NCBI GenBank assembly: GCA_002411345.1
Contig: DHSL01000050.1
Coordinates: 32,159 to 96,158, forward strand
Reading direction: 5' to 3'
Source: Bacteroidales bacterium UBA5287
GTDB lineage: Bacteria > Bacteroidota > Bacteroidia > Bacteroidales > Dysgonomonadaceae
Length of the DNA stretch: 64,000 nt
The stretch's first letter is position 1. Each line of letters begins with the position of its first letter. This document shows, in pieces, positions 18,000 through 28,600 of the stretch. A model generated the notes under the pieces. The model was not told the DNA's origin and searched no databases. It saw only the letters and a program-made list of their open reading frames with translations. The position numbers and the translations under genes were made by a program.

Positions 18000-18773
18000 A
18001 TGAAAAATAAATCGCGCCGAGAGTTTTTACGCTCTTCTATTTTGATAGGAGCTGCTACTGCAATGTCTCCAAATGTTATATTTGGAAATATTTCTTCTGA
18101 AATAAATGAATCACCCCTGAAAAACAGGAAAATTCTCTTTGTGTGGGGCGGATGGGAAGGACATGAACCAAAACAATCAGTCGATGTCTTTGTCCCATGG
18201 CTCAAATCTGAAGGGGCAAACGTTGTCATTTCTGATTCCCTGGATAGTTATCTGGACAAGGATTTGATGAATTCTCTTGATCTCATCATTCAAACTTGGA
18301 CAATGGGAAAACTGACTCCGGAACAGGAAAAAGGGTTGCTCGACGCGGTGATAAATGGTTGCGGATTCGCTGGTTGGCACGGTGGAATTGGTGATTCTTT
18401 TCGAGAAAACACCGAGTATCAGTTCATGGTTGGTGGACAATGGGTGGCTCACCCGGGTGGCGTGATTGATTATCGGGTAAACATCACTGATCATAATGAT
18501 GATGTCACTAAAGGTCTTAACGACTTTAATATTCATTCAGAACAGTATTATTTACATGTGGACCCAAACATAAAGGTTCTTGCTACTACGACTTTTTCAG
18601 GTGATTACTCTCCTTGGATTAATGGCAGCAAGGTTCCTGTTGTATGGAAAAAAGAATACGGAAAGGGACGGGTCTTCTACTCTTCTTTAGGACATACAAT
18701 GCAAGATTTCAAAATCCCTGAGGTTCTCGAGATACAAAAAAGAGGAATAAAATGGGCGTTGAAGAATAAATGA
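18000..18773 (+). CDS. ThuA-like exported protein
   Basis: A 257-residue protein with a twin-arginine-type signal, KSRREFLRSSILIGAATA, then a ThuA-like domain of the glutamine-amidotransferase fold (KILFVWGGWEGHEP; FAGWHGGIGDSF; GRVFYSSLGHTMQDF). Such proteins are common near carbohydrate genes in Bacteroidota and are suspected in sugar metabolism, but their reaction is unsettled. It begins 12 bases after queF, yet a functional link with queuosine synthesis is not apparent; the spacing may only reflect shared transcription. It converges on the GH16 gene. Confidence 0.8.
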   Translation: MKNKSRREFLRSSILIGAATAMSPNVIFGNISSEINESPLKNRKILFVWGGWEGHEPKQSVDVFVPWLKSEGANVVISDSLDSYLDKDLMNSLDLIIQTWTMGKLTPEQEKGLLDAVINGCGFAGWHGGIGDSFRENTEYQFMVGGQWVAHPGGVIDYRVNITDHNDDVTKGLNDFNIHSEQYYLHVDPNIKVLATTTFSGDYSPWINGSKVPVVWKKEYGKGRVFYSSLGHTMQDFKIPEVLEIQKRGIKWALKNK

Positions 18774-18798
18774 AGATAAAGAACGTTTACTGATATCT

Positions 18799-19590
18799 TT
18801 ATTCTTTCAATTCATAGAATCGCACCCAGTCGATTTCCATCTGAACGGGAAGGTCTTTTGGATCAACGGCTCCAACCCAACTCCCACCAAGTTGCATGTC
18901 AATGAGTAGATAAAATTCATCTTCATCAAATGGAAATTGACCTTCTTTATCGGTTTGAATACGAGGATAGGTCAATGTTTGTTTACCGTTTACAAAAAAG
19001 ACTAAACTATCGGGATACTTTTCAACTGCATATATATTATATTCGTTAGGATCTATTGCTCCTGTCGAACTGGTTTTGGGATTGTCTTTTATCCCTAAAA
19101 CATGAGTATAACTTGAATGTACGGTCTGATATACTTTGTCTTCAAAGCTTAATCGTTCCATAATATCAATTTCTCCGCCTTTTGGCCATTGACCATGAGC
19201 GGGCAACATCCAAAATGCTGGCCATGCTCCCTTTGCTCCTTGCAATTTTGCGCGAATTTCTAATCTTCCAAAACCAAAGGTCTTTTTATCTTTTGTAAAT
19301 ACACCGCCGGTTATATATGGAGCTGTGTCATTGGGCAATACAACATTCTGTATACCACGAAGTACAAGATTACCATCTTCAATATCATATAGTGAATCGT
19401 AATCGCTCATATAATTATTCCAGTCGCTTCTTCCTCGGGGTATTTTAGACCAAACGGATTCATTTAATGTGCTTTCATCAAAGTTCTCTTCCCATGTAAG
19501 TTTCCAACGGCGACTATTTTCATCTTCTGAACAATACATAAAAGAAAATGACATTAGTATCACAAATAAAAGAAGTATCTTGTTTTCCAT
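18799..19590 (-). CDS. GH16 family beta-glucanase-like lipoprotein
   Basis: The 263-residue product has lipobox FSFMYCSED and one GH16 jelly-roll domain. The catalytic motif EIDIME gives nucleophile Glu140, Asp142 and acid/base Glu145. FWMLPAHGQWPKGG before it is typical of laminarinase-like members, so beta-1,3-glucan is the likely substrate, though agarases and carrageenases share the fold. The frame is open to 19725, but a promoter box at 19625-19632 and the signal peptide place the start at ATG 19590. It stands alone, converging on the ThuA-like gene. Confidence 0.88.
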   Translation of the reverse strand: MENKILLLFVILMSFSFMYCSEDENSRRWKLTWEENFDESTLNESVWSKIPRGRSDWNNYMSDYDSLYDIEDGNLVLRGIQNVVLPNDTAPYITGGVFTKDKKTFGFGRLEIRAKLQGAKGAWPAFWMLPAHGQWPKGGEIDIMERLSFEDKVYQTVHSSYTHVLGIKDNPKTSSTGAIDPNEYNIYAVEKYPDSLVFFVNGKQTLTYPRIQTDKEGQFPFDEDEFYLLIDMQLGGSWVGAVDPKDLPVQMEIDWVRFYELKE

Positions 19591-19624
19591 AATCGATAAT
19601 TTGCTATTTTGACTTATAAACAAG

Positions 19625-19632
19625 CAAATATA
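19625..19632 (-). promoter_or_regulatory. Promoter box TATATTTG for the GH16 gene
   Basis: Exact TAnnTTTG on the minus strand, 35 bases before ATG 19590. It rules out the longer frame start at 19725. Confidence 0.55.
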
Positions 19633-19667
19633 CAAAACATATCCTCTATCAACAAACATATTTTTAC

Positions 19668-19675
19668 TACCTTTG
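19668..19675 (+). promoter_or_regulatory. Promoter box TACCTTTG for the aminotransferase operon
   Basis: Exact TAnnTTTG match. It overlaps the first possible start of the aminotransferase frame (19673), which argues for the later start at 19715. Confidence 0.55.
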
Positions 19676-19714
19676 CTTTTGAAAATATTGGTTATTAAAG
19701 AGAACAAAAAATAT

Positions 19715-20911
19715 ATGCCGGACATATCAGAAAGAGGTAAATTAATGCCTGCATCTCCAATTAGAAAACTTGCTCCATTATCGGATGCAGCAAAAGCAAA
19801 AGGAACAAAGGTTTATCATCTAAACATAGGACAACCGGATCTGCCTACTCCGGAAAAAGCATTGGAGGCAATAAGACAAATTGATCGTAAAACTTTGGAA
19901 TATAGCCCAAGTGACGGTTATAGATTCTACAGGGAAAATCTTGTAAAATACTACAACTCTTACAATATTGATCTGTCACCTGATAATATAATAATTACTA
20001 CGGGTGGATCAGAGGCGGTATTGTTTTCTTTTTTGGCATGCCTTAATCCGGGTGACGAAATAATCATTCCTGAACCGGCTTATGCAAATTACATGGCTTT
20101 TGCTGTCTCTGCCGGTGCTGTGATAAAAACAGTGCCTTCAACATTTGAAACTGGTTTTGCTTTGCCTCCAATCTCCAAATTTGAAGAGCTTATCAATGAA
20201 CGTACAAAAGGTATTTTGATTTGTAACCCGAATAATCCAACCGGATATGTTTATACAGCCGAAGAGATGGAGAAAATTCGCTTACTTGTCAAGAAATATA
20301 ATTTATTCTTGTTCTCTGATGAGGTTTATCGTGAATTTATTTATAATGATATGCCTTATGTTTCGGCTTGTCACCTCAAAAAAATTGAAGATAATGTTGT
20401 ACTGATCGACTCGGTTTCAAAAAGATATAGCGAATGCGGAATTAGAATTGGGGCATTGATTACAAAGAATAAAAAAATTCATGATACAGTGATGAAGTTT
20501 TGCCAGGCGCGACTAAGCCCTCCTTTGATTGGACAAATAGCCGCAAATGCTTCGTTGGACGAAGGTGAACTTTATATGCAATCAAATTTTAATGAATATT
20601 TGAATAGAAGAAACTATCTTTTGGAGCGCCTAAACAAAATACCGGGCGTTTCCTCTCCTGTTCCAATGGGTGCTTTCTATACTCTTGCCAAACTTCCTGT
20701 GGAGGATGCTGAAGATTTTTGCGCATGGTGCTTATCTGATTTTCAATATGAAGGAAAGACAATTTTCATGGCGCCTGCATCTGGATTTTATGTTACTCCG
20801 GGATTAGGTCGCAACGAAGTGCGTATCGCTTATGTCTTAAACATTAATGATTTAGATATTGCCATGACATTACTGGAGAAAGCATTGGCAGAATATAAAG
20901 AAAGAAAATAA
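19715..20911 (+). CDS. Class I/II PLP-dependent aminotransferase
   Basis: A 398-residue fold-type I aminotransferase. It shows YHLNIGQPDLPTP near the N-terminus, the ICNPNNPTGYVY segment, SDEVYREF, and the PLP-lysine region SVSKRYSECGIRIGAL. The arginine binding the substrate carboxylate is in NEVRIAYVLN. The amino acid it uses cannot be read from sequence; aspartate or an aromatic acid are both possible. The start at 19715 follows the promoter at 19668. The next gene starts 6 bases after the stop. Confidence 0.88.
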   Translation: MPDISERGKLMPASPIRKLAPLSDAAKAKGTKVYHLNIGQPDLPTPEKALEAIRQIDRKTLEYSPSDGYRFYRENLVKYYNSYNIDLSPDNIIITTGGSEAVLFSFLACLNPGDEIIIPEPAYANYMAFAVSAGAVIKTVPSTFETGFALPPISKFEELINERTKGILICNPNNPTGYVYTAEEMEKIRLLVKKYNLFLFSDEVYREFIYNDMPYVSACHLKKIEDNVVLIDSVSKRYSECGIRIGALITKNKKIHDTVMKFCQARLSPPLIGQIAANASLDEGELYMQSNFNEYLNRRNYLLERLNKIPGVSSPVPMGAFYTLAKLPVEDAEDFCAWCLSDFQYEGKTIFMAPASGFYVTPGLGRNEVRIAYVLNINDLDIAMTLLEKALAEYKERK

Positions 20912-20917
20912 GAAAGA

Positions 20918-22168
20918 ATGCGTGTTGAACTTTTTATAGCTAAACGAATCTTTAAAGGGGATAAGAAAAACGAAAAGAATGTTTCTTCTCCTGCAGTCAG
21001 AATCGCTATTGCCGGAATTGCACTGGGATTGGCAGTAATGATCGTTTCGGTTTGTGTTATTGTGGGTTTTAAAAAAGAAATCCGCGATAAAATCGTTGGC
21101 TTTGGTTCACACATTCAAATCACTAGTAGTTACAGCCAGACAGCGACTTACGAGAATTTACCTATCTCTTATTCGGATACACTCGTAAACCTAATAATGT
21201 CTAACCCTCAAATAAAAAGTATTCAACCTTTTATTACCAAACCGGCAATCATTAAAACTGACGAGGATTTCCAGGGGGTTGTCTTGAAAGGTGTCGACAA
21301 AGATTTTGATTGGGAGTTCTTCCAAAAAAACATGGTCGCTGGGAAAGTACTTCAACCAAACGACACTACAGATGGTAATCAAGCAATAATTTCTAAATAT
21401 ATAGCGGATAAATTACACCTAAAACTCGGCGATCGATTTACTACTTACTTTATCCAAGAACCGGTTCGCGCACGAAGATTCACGATAACAGGAATTTACG
21501 AAACTAATTTTGAACAGTATGATAAAATGTACGCCATAACGGATATCAATATTCTTGCAAAACTTAATAATTGGGATGCGGATATGGTTAGCGGAGTAGA
21601 ATTGATGGTGAACGATTTCGACAAACTCGATCAAACGACTCAAGAACTGTTTTTTGCTTTGTCTGACTACAAAGATCGTCTGGACAACTCATTATATCCA
21701 CTGTCAATCAAGAACATTAATCCTATTATCTTCAACTGGCTGGATCTCCTTGATGTAAATGTTTGGGTTATCATCATCCTAATGATAATTGTCTCTGGCT
21801 TCACTATGATTTCGGGGTTACTTATAATTATTTTGGAGCGTACAAACATGATTGGTATTCTAAAAGCTGTGGGGGCAAGAAACTTTAGCATTCGCAAAGT
21901 ATTCCTTTATCTTTCTGCATTTCTTATCGGGAAAGGAATGATTTGGGGTAACATAATTGGACTTTCTATCTGTTTTATTCAAGATAAATTCCAAATTCTA
22001 AAACTCGATCCGATAACATATTATCTTTCAGCTGTTCCTATCGAAATGAATTTCTTACACTTGATACTACTAAATATCGGTACATTAATTGTCACTTTAA
22101 TAATGATGATTGGGCCTTCGTATTTGGTTTCAAAAATTACTCCTGTAAAATCTATAAAATTCGAATAA
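20918..22168 (+). CDS. LolC/LolE-type ABC transporter permease
   Basis: A 416-residue permease with one N-terminal membrane helix (about residues 27-48), a MacB-like periplasmic domain to about 265, and three C-terminal helices of the FtsX domain. The pattern matches LolC/E proteins, which pull lipoproteins from the inner membrane for transport to the outer membrane. No ATPase gene lies beside it, so it must use one encoded elsewhere. It is in one operon with the aminotransferase and the SMR gene (spacings 6 and 2 bases). Confidence 0.82.
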   Translation: MRVELFIAKRIFKGDKKNEKNVSSPAVRIAIAGIALGLAVMIVSVCVIVGFKKEIRDKIVGFGSHIQITSSYSQTATYENLPISYSDTLVNLIMSNPQIKSIQPFITKPAIIKTDEDFQGVVLKGVDKDFDWEFFQKNMVAGKVLQPNDTTDGNQAIISKYIADKLHLKLGDRFTTYFIQEPVRARRFTITGIYETNFEQYDKMYAITDINILAKLNNWDADMVSGVELMVNDFDKLDQTTQELFFALSDYKDRLDNSLYPLSIKNINPIIFNWLDLLDVNVWVIIILMIIVSGFTMISGLLIIILERTNMIGILKAVGARNFSIRKVFLYLSAFLIGKGMIWGNIIGLSICFIQDKFQILKLDPITYYLSAVPIEMNFLHLILLNIGTLIVTLIMMIGPSYLVSKITPVKSIKFE

Positions 22169-22170
22169 AT

Positions 22171-22515
22171 ATGAGCATCAACTGGTTATTTCTTATTATT
22201 GGTGGTTTATGTGAAACTGCATTTGCAACAAGTCTCGGCAAAATTCATCAATCAACAGGGAAAGAAATGTGGTTGTGGATCATAGTTTTTATTGTATTTG
22301 TCAGTAGCAGCATGATTTTACTCTTTAAAGCTATGGGTGGCGAAAAAGCTATTCCCGTTGGGACGGCTTACGCAGTTTGGGGAGCCATAGGCGCTGTGGG
22401 AACGGTGATTGTTGGAATATTTGCTTTCCACGAACCAGTTACTTTCTGGCGAATGTTTTTCCTTACTACTCTAATAATTTCGGTGGTTGGACTTCAAATA
22501 TCTTCAAGTCACTGA
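22171..22515 (+). CDS. SMR-family small multidrug/guanidinium exporter
   Basis: A 114-residue protein with four membrane helices. The conserved glutamate lies in GGLCETAFATSLG (about residue 15), and AIPVGTAYAVWGAIGAVGTV is the family signature. Members pump quaternary ammonium compounds or guanidinium in exchange for protons. The sequence does not decide between EmrE-type and SugE/Gdx-type. Last gene of its operon. Confidence 0.88.
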   Translation: MSINWLFLIIGGLCETAFATSLGKIHQSTGKEMWLWIIVFIVFVSSSMILLFKAMGGEKAIPVGTAYAVWGAIGAVGTVIVGIFAFHEPVTFWRMFFLTTLIISVVGLQISSSH

Positions 22516-22587
22516 TTTTCTAACACATACACCTTAACCAATACTTCTCACAGACTTGAATATCTAATAAGCTTCCTAAATCCATTA

Positions 22588-22625
22588 ATGTTCATAACTT
22601 GTTAAAACAATGTTCATAACTTGTT
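22588..22625. repeat. Two 16-bp direct repeats 22 bp apart
   Basis: ATGTTCATAACTTGTT occurs at 22588-22603 and at 22610-22625, about two helical turns apart and just upstream of the promoter at 22646-22677. The core TTGTTCATAA recurs at about 23814. The placement suits a regulator or upstream activating site. Confidence 0.6.
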
Positions 22626-22645
22626 CATATGTTATGCGCAAATTA

Positions 22646-22677
22646 TTTGGAAACACCAATCGTTTTTATTATATTTG
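22646..22677 (+). promoter_or_regulatory. Full Bacteroidota promoter TTTG-N20-TATATTTG
   Basis: The -33 box TTTG (22646-22649) and the -7 box TATATTTG (22670-22677) are both exact and separated by 20 bases. It is the only promoter in the window with both elements perfect. Start of transcription is expected near 22683. Confidence 0.7.
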
Positions 22678-22682
22678 CGATG

Positions 22683-23769
22683 TATCAAAAGTATATGATG
22701 TACGAGTTATACCCGTACACGAGATACAAGGAGTTCTTTGACATTTTGTACACAAATAAGAGAATATCTTCAATATTAGAATTAGAGTTAATGGTAGTCT
22801 ATTCTATTTTTATTCTGTTTTTCTTCAATTCATTAACTCATAGAAGTTTTTGTATTGCATTATTGATTGACTATTCTCATGTAAAATGAAAAACGATGCC
22901 AAATTTATTTAGATATTACACATTTGCTTCAAGGTTCATCTCACCATGAATCGTTAAGTAAAGTGATTCTATCAAATACTTTTGTGAAACTTTTGTTAAG
23001 GTGAGACATTCTTCATTTAGGCGACACTAAAAACTCAATTTCATGTCGAATGATCTCATAAAAAAGATATGTAGCGGTTTTGTCCGCATGTTATTTCCCA
23101 AAATCTAACAGAATTGCCGATTGATGCATTCTTTCTTAATTGACACTTTGATAAATATCAATTTATTAAAGTAAGCAATATAGTTAGTCTGTCGTGATTA
23201 AGATAAGCTTTCGCAAATCATCAGAAATGCCAAAACTTAATTTAATAATCGATTTTTAGTATCAATTAAAACTTATGTGAACAGCTCGTTTTGCAAAAGT
23301 TGCAAATCTGTTTAAATAAACACAATATGATATCACCTTAAAAAAGCGATTGATTATAGTTTATTTTTTTCGAAATACACCATATCTTGTTTCAACTGTT
23401 TTCTTTCTGTTTACTAATCTACCTATAAAAAGGTGTTTTGGAATACAATTGAAAACATTAACCATCGAGCTTTAGGTTCTGCTTCAAAATTTGAAAGTAA
23501 GTTGTTTTTTTATACTGATACAAATTGGTTTAATATTTCATTTATTACTTCTTAGGCTGGCATTTATAGTTTTTTAATTCCGTTTTTGACAATTTAAGAA
23601 GTTTTCATGTTCTGAAGTATATGGTAAAAAGTTGTGTATACGCTCCTTTTTGAAACGTCTTAACTAAAGCAAATCGATTTTGAGTAATACAATTATTTTG
23701 TGTATAGAATTAAGAGGACTCCTTCCTACATAAAAAGCCGACTAAAATTAGTCGGCTTTTTATGTAGGA
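22683..23769 (+). ncRNA. Candidate long untranslated transcript with rRNA-type leader
   Basis: The transcript would begin with a nested hairpin (outer GTATC/GATAC, inner TGTACG/CGTACA), then GAGTTCTTTGACATTTTG at 22731-22748. Positions 22732-22743 match E. coli rrn boxA (TGCTCTTTAACA) at 9 of 12 bases. A 46-nt terminator closes the unit at 23769. No 16S, 23S or 5S segment, tmRNA or RNase P motif was recognised inside it. It is either an rRNA leader left after loss of its operon or an unrecognised RNA. Confidence 0.35.
23724..23769. terminator. Long perfect hairpin, bidirectional terminator
   Basis: Left arm starts TCCTACATAAAAAGCCGACT and the right arm is its exact complement. The stem is about 21 bp with loop AAAT and has built-in A-run and T-run on both strands. 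No protein gene ends next to it, which supports a transcript through the preceding gene-free region. Confidence 0.75.
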
Positions 23770-23939
23770 TTTTTATTAGCCATAATTCTAAAACTAATGA
23801 ACTATTTTAACATTGTTCATAATGCATGAATAAGTTTATCGTTTCGATTCTTTTAAAGAAAACGGTTTTATTACATTTTATCATCTTGAAATAGTTAATC
23901 TCTTTTTTTAAAACAATTAAACCTCATTAAAACACTTAT

Positions 23940-23947
23940 TATCTTTG
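23940..23947 (+). promoter_or_regulatory. Promoter box TATCTTTG for the second glycan locus
   Basis: Exact TAnnTTTG match; no -33 box. It would give a 5' leader of about 255 bases that is extremely AT-rich. Confidence 0.5.
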
Positions 23948-24209
23948 CATTAATTGATATCTGTGAAATTTTAACACTCTTGATTAACATTTTATAACCT
24001 CTTTTTTAATTAGAATATAAAATATTATACTTTTATTTGTTTAATTTAATTAATTAAACGTTAAATATAAATGCTTTTTTTAGAAACATGAAAAAATAAA
24101 TCTATGTAATTATATTGATTTTTACCATATTATTTTTAAATAATAACACGTTAATACTCTAATAAAAATACTTTAAATATCATTTAAATTAAAACAATTA
24201 CCAGTAAAG

Positions 24210-25550
24210 ATGACAAACAAAAGATTAATCAATTTATCAAGTGGATGGTTATTGCCGACTATCTTTCTTGTATTTTTCTCCTTTTTGTTCTCATGTGGAG
24301 AAAACGATGCCAAGCCGGATAAAAGCACAAACTATGATCCGAGCAAGCCAATTATGTTGAATACCTTTTATCCGGATTCAGGAGAATATCTTGAACAAGT
24401 ATTATTAACCGGATCTAATTTTGGAACTGATCCTGAACAAATCAGAGTTTATTTTAACCAGAAAAAAGCGGCTGTTGTTGGAACAACAGGAGAACGTATG
24501 TACGTACTTGCTCCACGTTTACCTGGTGATACTTGTGTCATATCAGTCGCAATAGGAGATGATTCCGTGAGTTATGAAAAACCTTTTATGTACCATAAAT
24601 CTGTTTCTGTCAGCACAATTGCTGGTAATGGTAACCTTGTTGATTATCAAGATGGAGATTTAACGAATTCTATATTACAACCAATTTATTTGTGTGTTGA
24701 TAAAGAAGATAATCTTTTTGTAATAACAAGAAGTAGATACAACAATACAAGTTCACAAATGCATGTTGCAAGAATTGATGAAGAAGGTAACCAACTTATC
24801 ACAATTGCAAGAGACTTAATAGGAAATGCTCCTGCAGCAGATCCCGTTACTGGCGTTATTACTTTCCCGACTGAAACCACAGTTGGCTCATTTGTTTCAC
24901 TTGATCCAAAAGAAATGTGGGCTCCTCGATACAGAGAAATGAAATGGCCTGCTGAAGGAGATACACCTGATCAGGGTTATAAGCATTCTATGGTTGTTAA
25001 TCCTTCTGACGGTTATATTTATACTCGTTACTTTCATGGACACATTATAAAAATTCATCCTCGTACCTATGAAGTGGAAACCATTTACAAATCACCCCAA
25101 GGTGACAGCTATGGACTAACATTTGTACCTGATAAACCAAATATTCTTTATATTTCTTTTTGGGATAATTCCGGTGTCAATGCAAATAGTATATGTAGCA
25201 TTGATGTATCAGATCCAGAAAATTCATTTACGAAATTAACCGGTTCTACAAGTGGTGGTCACAGAGATGGCAAATTAAGTACTGCTCAATTTAAAAACCC
25301 TGCTCAAATTTATAGCGATGCTGATGGAAATATTTATGTTGCAGATAGCGGTAATCACTGTATCAGAAGAATAACTCCTGAAGGAATGGTTGAAACTGTT
25401 CTTGGTATGCCCGGAACAGCAGGTTGGAAAGATGGAGGTAAAGACGAAGCCTTGTTTAATACACCAAGAGGATTGGGAATCAGCAGTGATGGCTCCATAT
25501 ATGTTGCTGATAATATGAATGGTAGGATTAGAAAACTATCTATCAATTAA
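24210..25550 (+). CDS. IPT/TIG and NHL-repeat surface lipoprotein
   Basis: A 446-residue lipoprotein (FLFSCGEND). An IPT/TIG domain covers about residues 48-130. From 135 on, NHL-type beta-propeller blades follow, with clear repeats such as GNIYVADSGNHCIRRITPEG and GSIYVADNMNGRIRKLS. Such proteins are standard parts of some SusC/D loci and are thought to bind glycan or partner proteins at the surface; no catalytic residues are evident. It is the first gene of the second locus, 50 bases before susC. Confidence 0.82.
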   Translation: MTNKRLINLSSGWLLPTIFLVFFSFLFSCGENDAKPDKSTNYDPSKPIMLNTFYPDSGEYLEQVLLTGSNFGTDPEQIRVYFNQKKAAVVGTTGERMYVLAPRLPGDTCVISVAIGDDSVSYEKPFMYHKSVSVSTIAGNGNLVDYQDGDLTNSILQPIYLCVDKEDNLFVITRSRYNNTSSQMHVARIDEEGNQLITIARDLIGNAPAADPVTGVITFPTETTVGSFVSLDPKEMWAPRYREMKWPAEGDTPDQGYKHSMVVNPSDGYIYTRYFHGHIIKIHPRTYEVETIYKSPQGDSYGLTFVPDKPNILYISFWDNSGVNANSICSIDVSDPENSFTKLTGSTSGGHRDGKLSTAQFKNPAQIYSDADGNIYVADSGNHCIRRITPEGMVETVLGMPGTAGWKDGGKDEALFNTPRGLGISSDGSIYVADNMNGRIRKLSIN

Positions 25551-25600
25551 ATGAAACAATTCTAATTATACATGATTTAATAATAAAATATTTAAGCTTA

Positions 25601-28600
25601 ATGAAACACATTTTATGTATATTATTGATCTTATCATCTTTTTGCTTTCCAATACAAGCGCAAGTTAATAAGACATTTGTTATAGAAGGTACTGTTTTAG
25701 ATGAAACAGACATTCCCCTACCGGGTGCAACAGTTTACCTTAGAGACAAGGTAAGTATTGGAACTTCAACTAATTCAGAAGGTAAATTTAGTATTAGAGC
25801 TAGTGAAAACGACGTAATCATATTTTCATTTGTTGGATACGAATCAATTGAATATCTCGCCAAAGAAGAAAAGAAAGATTTGATAATCAAATTTAAAGAA
25901 CAAGCTGCACAATTGGACGAAGTGGTTGTTGTCGGCATGGGAACTCAAAGAAAAATATCCTCCGTAGCTGCAGTCTCAAGCGTTAATGTTGAAGAGTTAC
26001 AGACACCTGCTACATCAATCACAAACCTTTTAGGTGGACGTGTTCCTGGAGTTATCTCTATGCAAACAAGTGGTGAACCAGGAAGAAATATATCAGAATT
26101 CTGGGTACGTGGTATTGGTACCTTTGGGGCAAACTCTAGTGCATTAGTCTTAATTGACGGATTGGAAGGGAATATAAATTCAATTGATCCTGCCGATATT
26201 GAAAGTTTTTCAGTATTAAAAGATGCATCTGCAACTGCTGTTTATGGTGTAAGAGGTGCAAATGGCGTTGTTCTTATTACTACTAAAAGAGGACAAGCTG
26301 GTAAATTGTCTATTACCGGACGCGTAAACTACTCGCTTTCTAGATTAAACAGAACACCAGATTATTTAGGTGCTTATGATTATGCATTACTTGCTAATGA
26401 GGCACGCTCTTTAAGAAATGAAGACCCCATTTATTCAGATGTTGAACTTGACATTATTAATGACGGATCAGATCCTGATCTTTATCCGGATGTTAATTGG
26501 CAAGACGAAGTATTAAAAAAGAACGGATTCCGACAAGCATATTATGTAAGTGCAAGAGGTGGAGCTCAGGTTGCCAGATATTTTATGAGTCTTGGTTTTA
26601 GTAATGAAGATGCCGCATATAATGTTGATAAAAACAGTGTTTATGCTACAAATGTAGGTTACAATACTTATACATACAGGGCAAATATCGATTTGGAACT
26701 TTCACCTTCTACTACACTATATTTTGGAACTGATGGTTTTCTTTCCGATCAAAAAGACCCGGGTGTTGCAAGTACAGATTATATTTGGTATGCACAATCC
26801 AACATAAACCCATTGCTTTTACCTAAAAAATACTCAAATGGTCAATTTCCTGCTACAGGAACTGGATCACTCACTTCGCCATTAGTTCAGATTAACTATA
26901 TGGGAAGCAGAACCAACCAAGCTTTCAATGGAAAATTTACACTTGCTCTCGATCAAGACTTTTCTATGTTGCTAAAAGGACTATCTCTAAAAGCTCAAGG
27001 AGCCTATGATATCGATAGTTATTTTTGGGAAAACCGTTTATTAAATCCTGCCTTATATCAAGCTGTAGGAAGGGATCAGAAAGGGGAACTTATTACAATT
27101 CAAAGGGTTCAGGAAGGACCTATTTCATATGGAAAAGGAACAAACCAATATCGTAAATATCATTTTGAATCCACACTAAACTATGAACAAATATTTGCCT
27201 CAGATCATCGTGTTTCAGGCTTAGTTTATTATTATATAAGTGATGAAAAATGGGCAAGTAATGCTACTAACAACCTCACAGCTATACCCTTGAGGTATCA
27301 AGGGGTGTCAAGTAGATTTACTTATGGATTTAGAGACACTTATATGGTAGATGTCAATTTTGGATATACTGGTTCTGAGAACTTTCAACCGGGAAGACAA
27401 TATGGATTCTTTCCTTCTTTAGCAATAGGTTGGGTTCCCTCGAACTATGATTTCTTTCAAAAAGGACTACCATGGTTCAACTTCCTGAAATTCAGAGGGT
27501 CTTATGGAACTGTTGGTAATGATAGAATCAGTAATTTACGCTTTCCTTATCTAACAATGGTTGATCTTGGAAGTGGACGACCTTGGGGAACCTCAGCAGC
27601 ACTCGAAACAATTGGCGAAACCAGAATTGGTGCTGATAATCTTCAATGGGAAAAAGCCATTAAAGCCAATCTAGGTATTGAAGGTCGCCTTTTTAAAGAA
27701 AGATTTTCTTTTGTTATTGACATCTTTAATGATCAGCGTGACGGTATTTTCATGCAACGTGTTCAAGTACCGGATTATGCAGGTTTGATTACAACACCTT
27801 ATAGCAATATCGGCAAGATGAGTAGTTTTGGTAGTGACGGTAATGTAGCTTTTACGGAAAACATCAATGAAGATATGAGTTTTGCTATCAGAGGAAATTT
27901 TACTTATTCAAGAAACAATGTACAGCATTGGGAAGAAGCTAATCCTGCTTATCCATATCAAGAGGCATCTGGATATCCCTATGGGACAATTCGTGGTTAT
28001 CATGCAATCGGATTGTTTAAAGATTGGGATGACGTGGAAAATAGTCCCACCCAATTCGGTACAGTTATGCCGGGTGATATTAAATATCGAGATGTAAATG
28101 GAGATGGCGTCATTAATTCAAATGACAGAACTCCTTTGTCTTATAGCACATATCCATTATTGATGTATGGCTTTGGTGGAGAGTTTAGATATAAAGAATT
28201 GACAGTTGGCGTTTTATTTAAGGGTACAGGTAAAACAGATTACTTCCATGTAGGATATTCTGGAAACGGAATCGGTTATGTACCATTCTTTAGAGGAGTA
28301 AATGGAAATGTTTTATCTATAGTAAAAGATCCTGCAAATCGCTGGATTACTAAAGAATACGCTTTGGAGAATGGAATTGACTTGAAATACGCTGAAAATC
28401 CAAATGCACGTTATCCAAGAATGACGTATGGATACAACGAGAACAACTCTCAATTATCCGACTTTTGGAAAGGTGATGCAAGATATTTAAGATTGCAGGA
28501 AGTAACTATTAATTATAATCTTAAAAATGACTTCCTCCGCAAATTAAAAATAACCTCAATAGACTTACAATTAGTTGGAAATAATCTCTTCTTATGGGAC

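Larger units (their letters stand above)
22516..24209. other. 1.7-kb gene-free region
   Basis: No credible protein frame is seen on either strand; the 86-residue frame at 22629-22889 spans a promoter and lacks any recognisable pattern. The region contains two direct repeats, a full promoter, a boxA-like leader and a long terminator hairpin (all listed separately), then the promoter and 255-base AT-rich leader of the second glycan locus. I found no rRNA or tRNA sequence in it. Confidence 0.6.

Noticed and set aside
22629..22889. An 86-residue frame in the gene-free region
   Set aside because: It spans the promoter at 22646-22677 and the boxA-like leader and shows no recognisable protein pattern.
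22516..24209. A remaining rRNA, tRNA, tmRNA or RNase P gene
   Set aside because: I looked for conserved 16S ends, TpsiC-arm GTTCGA motifs and RNase P core words and found none; the leader alone is present.
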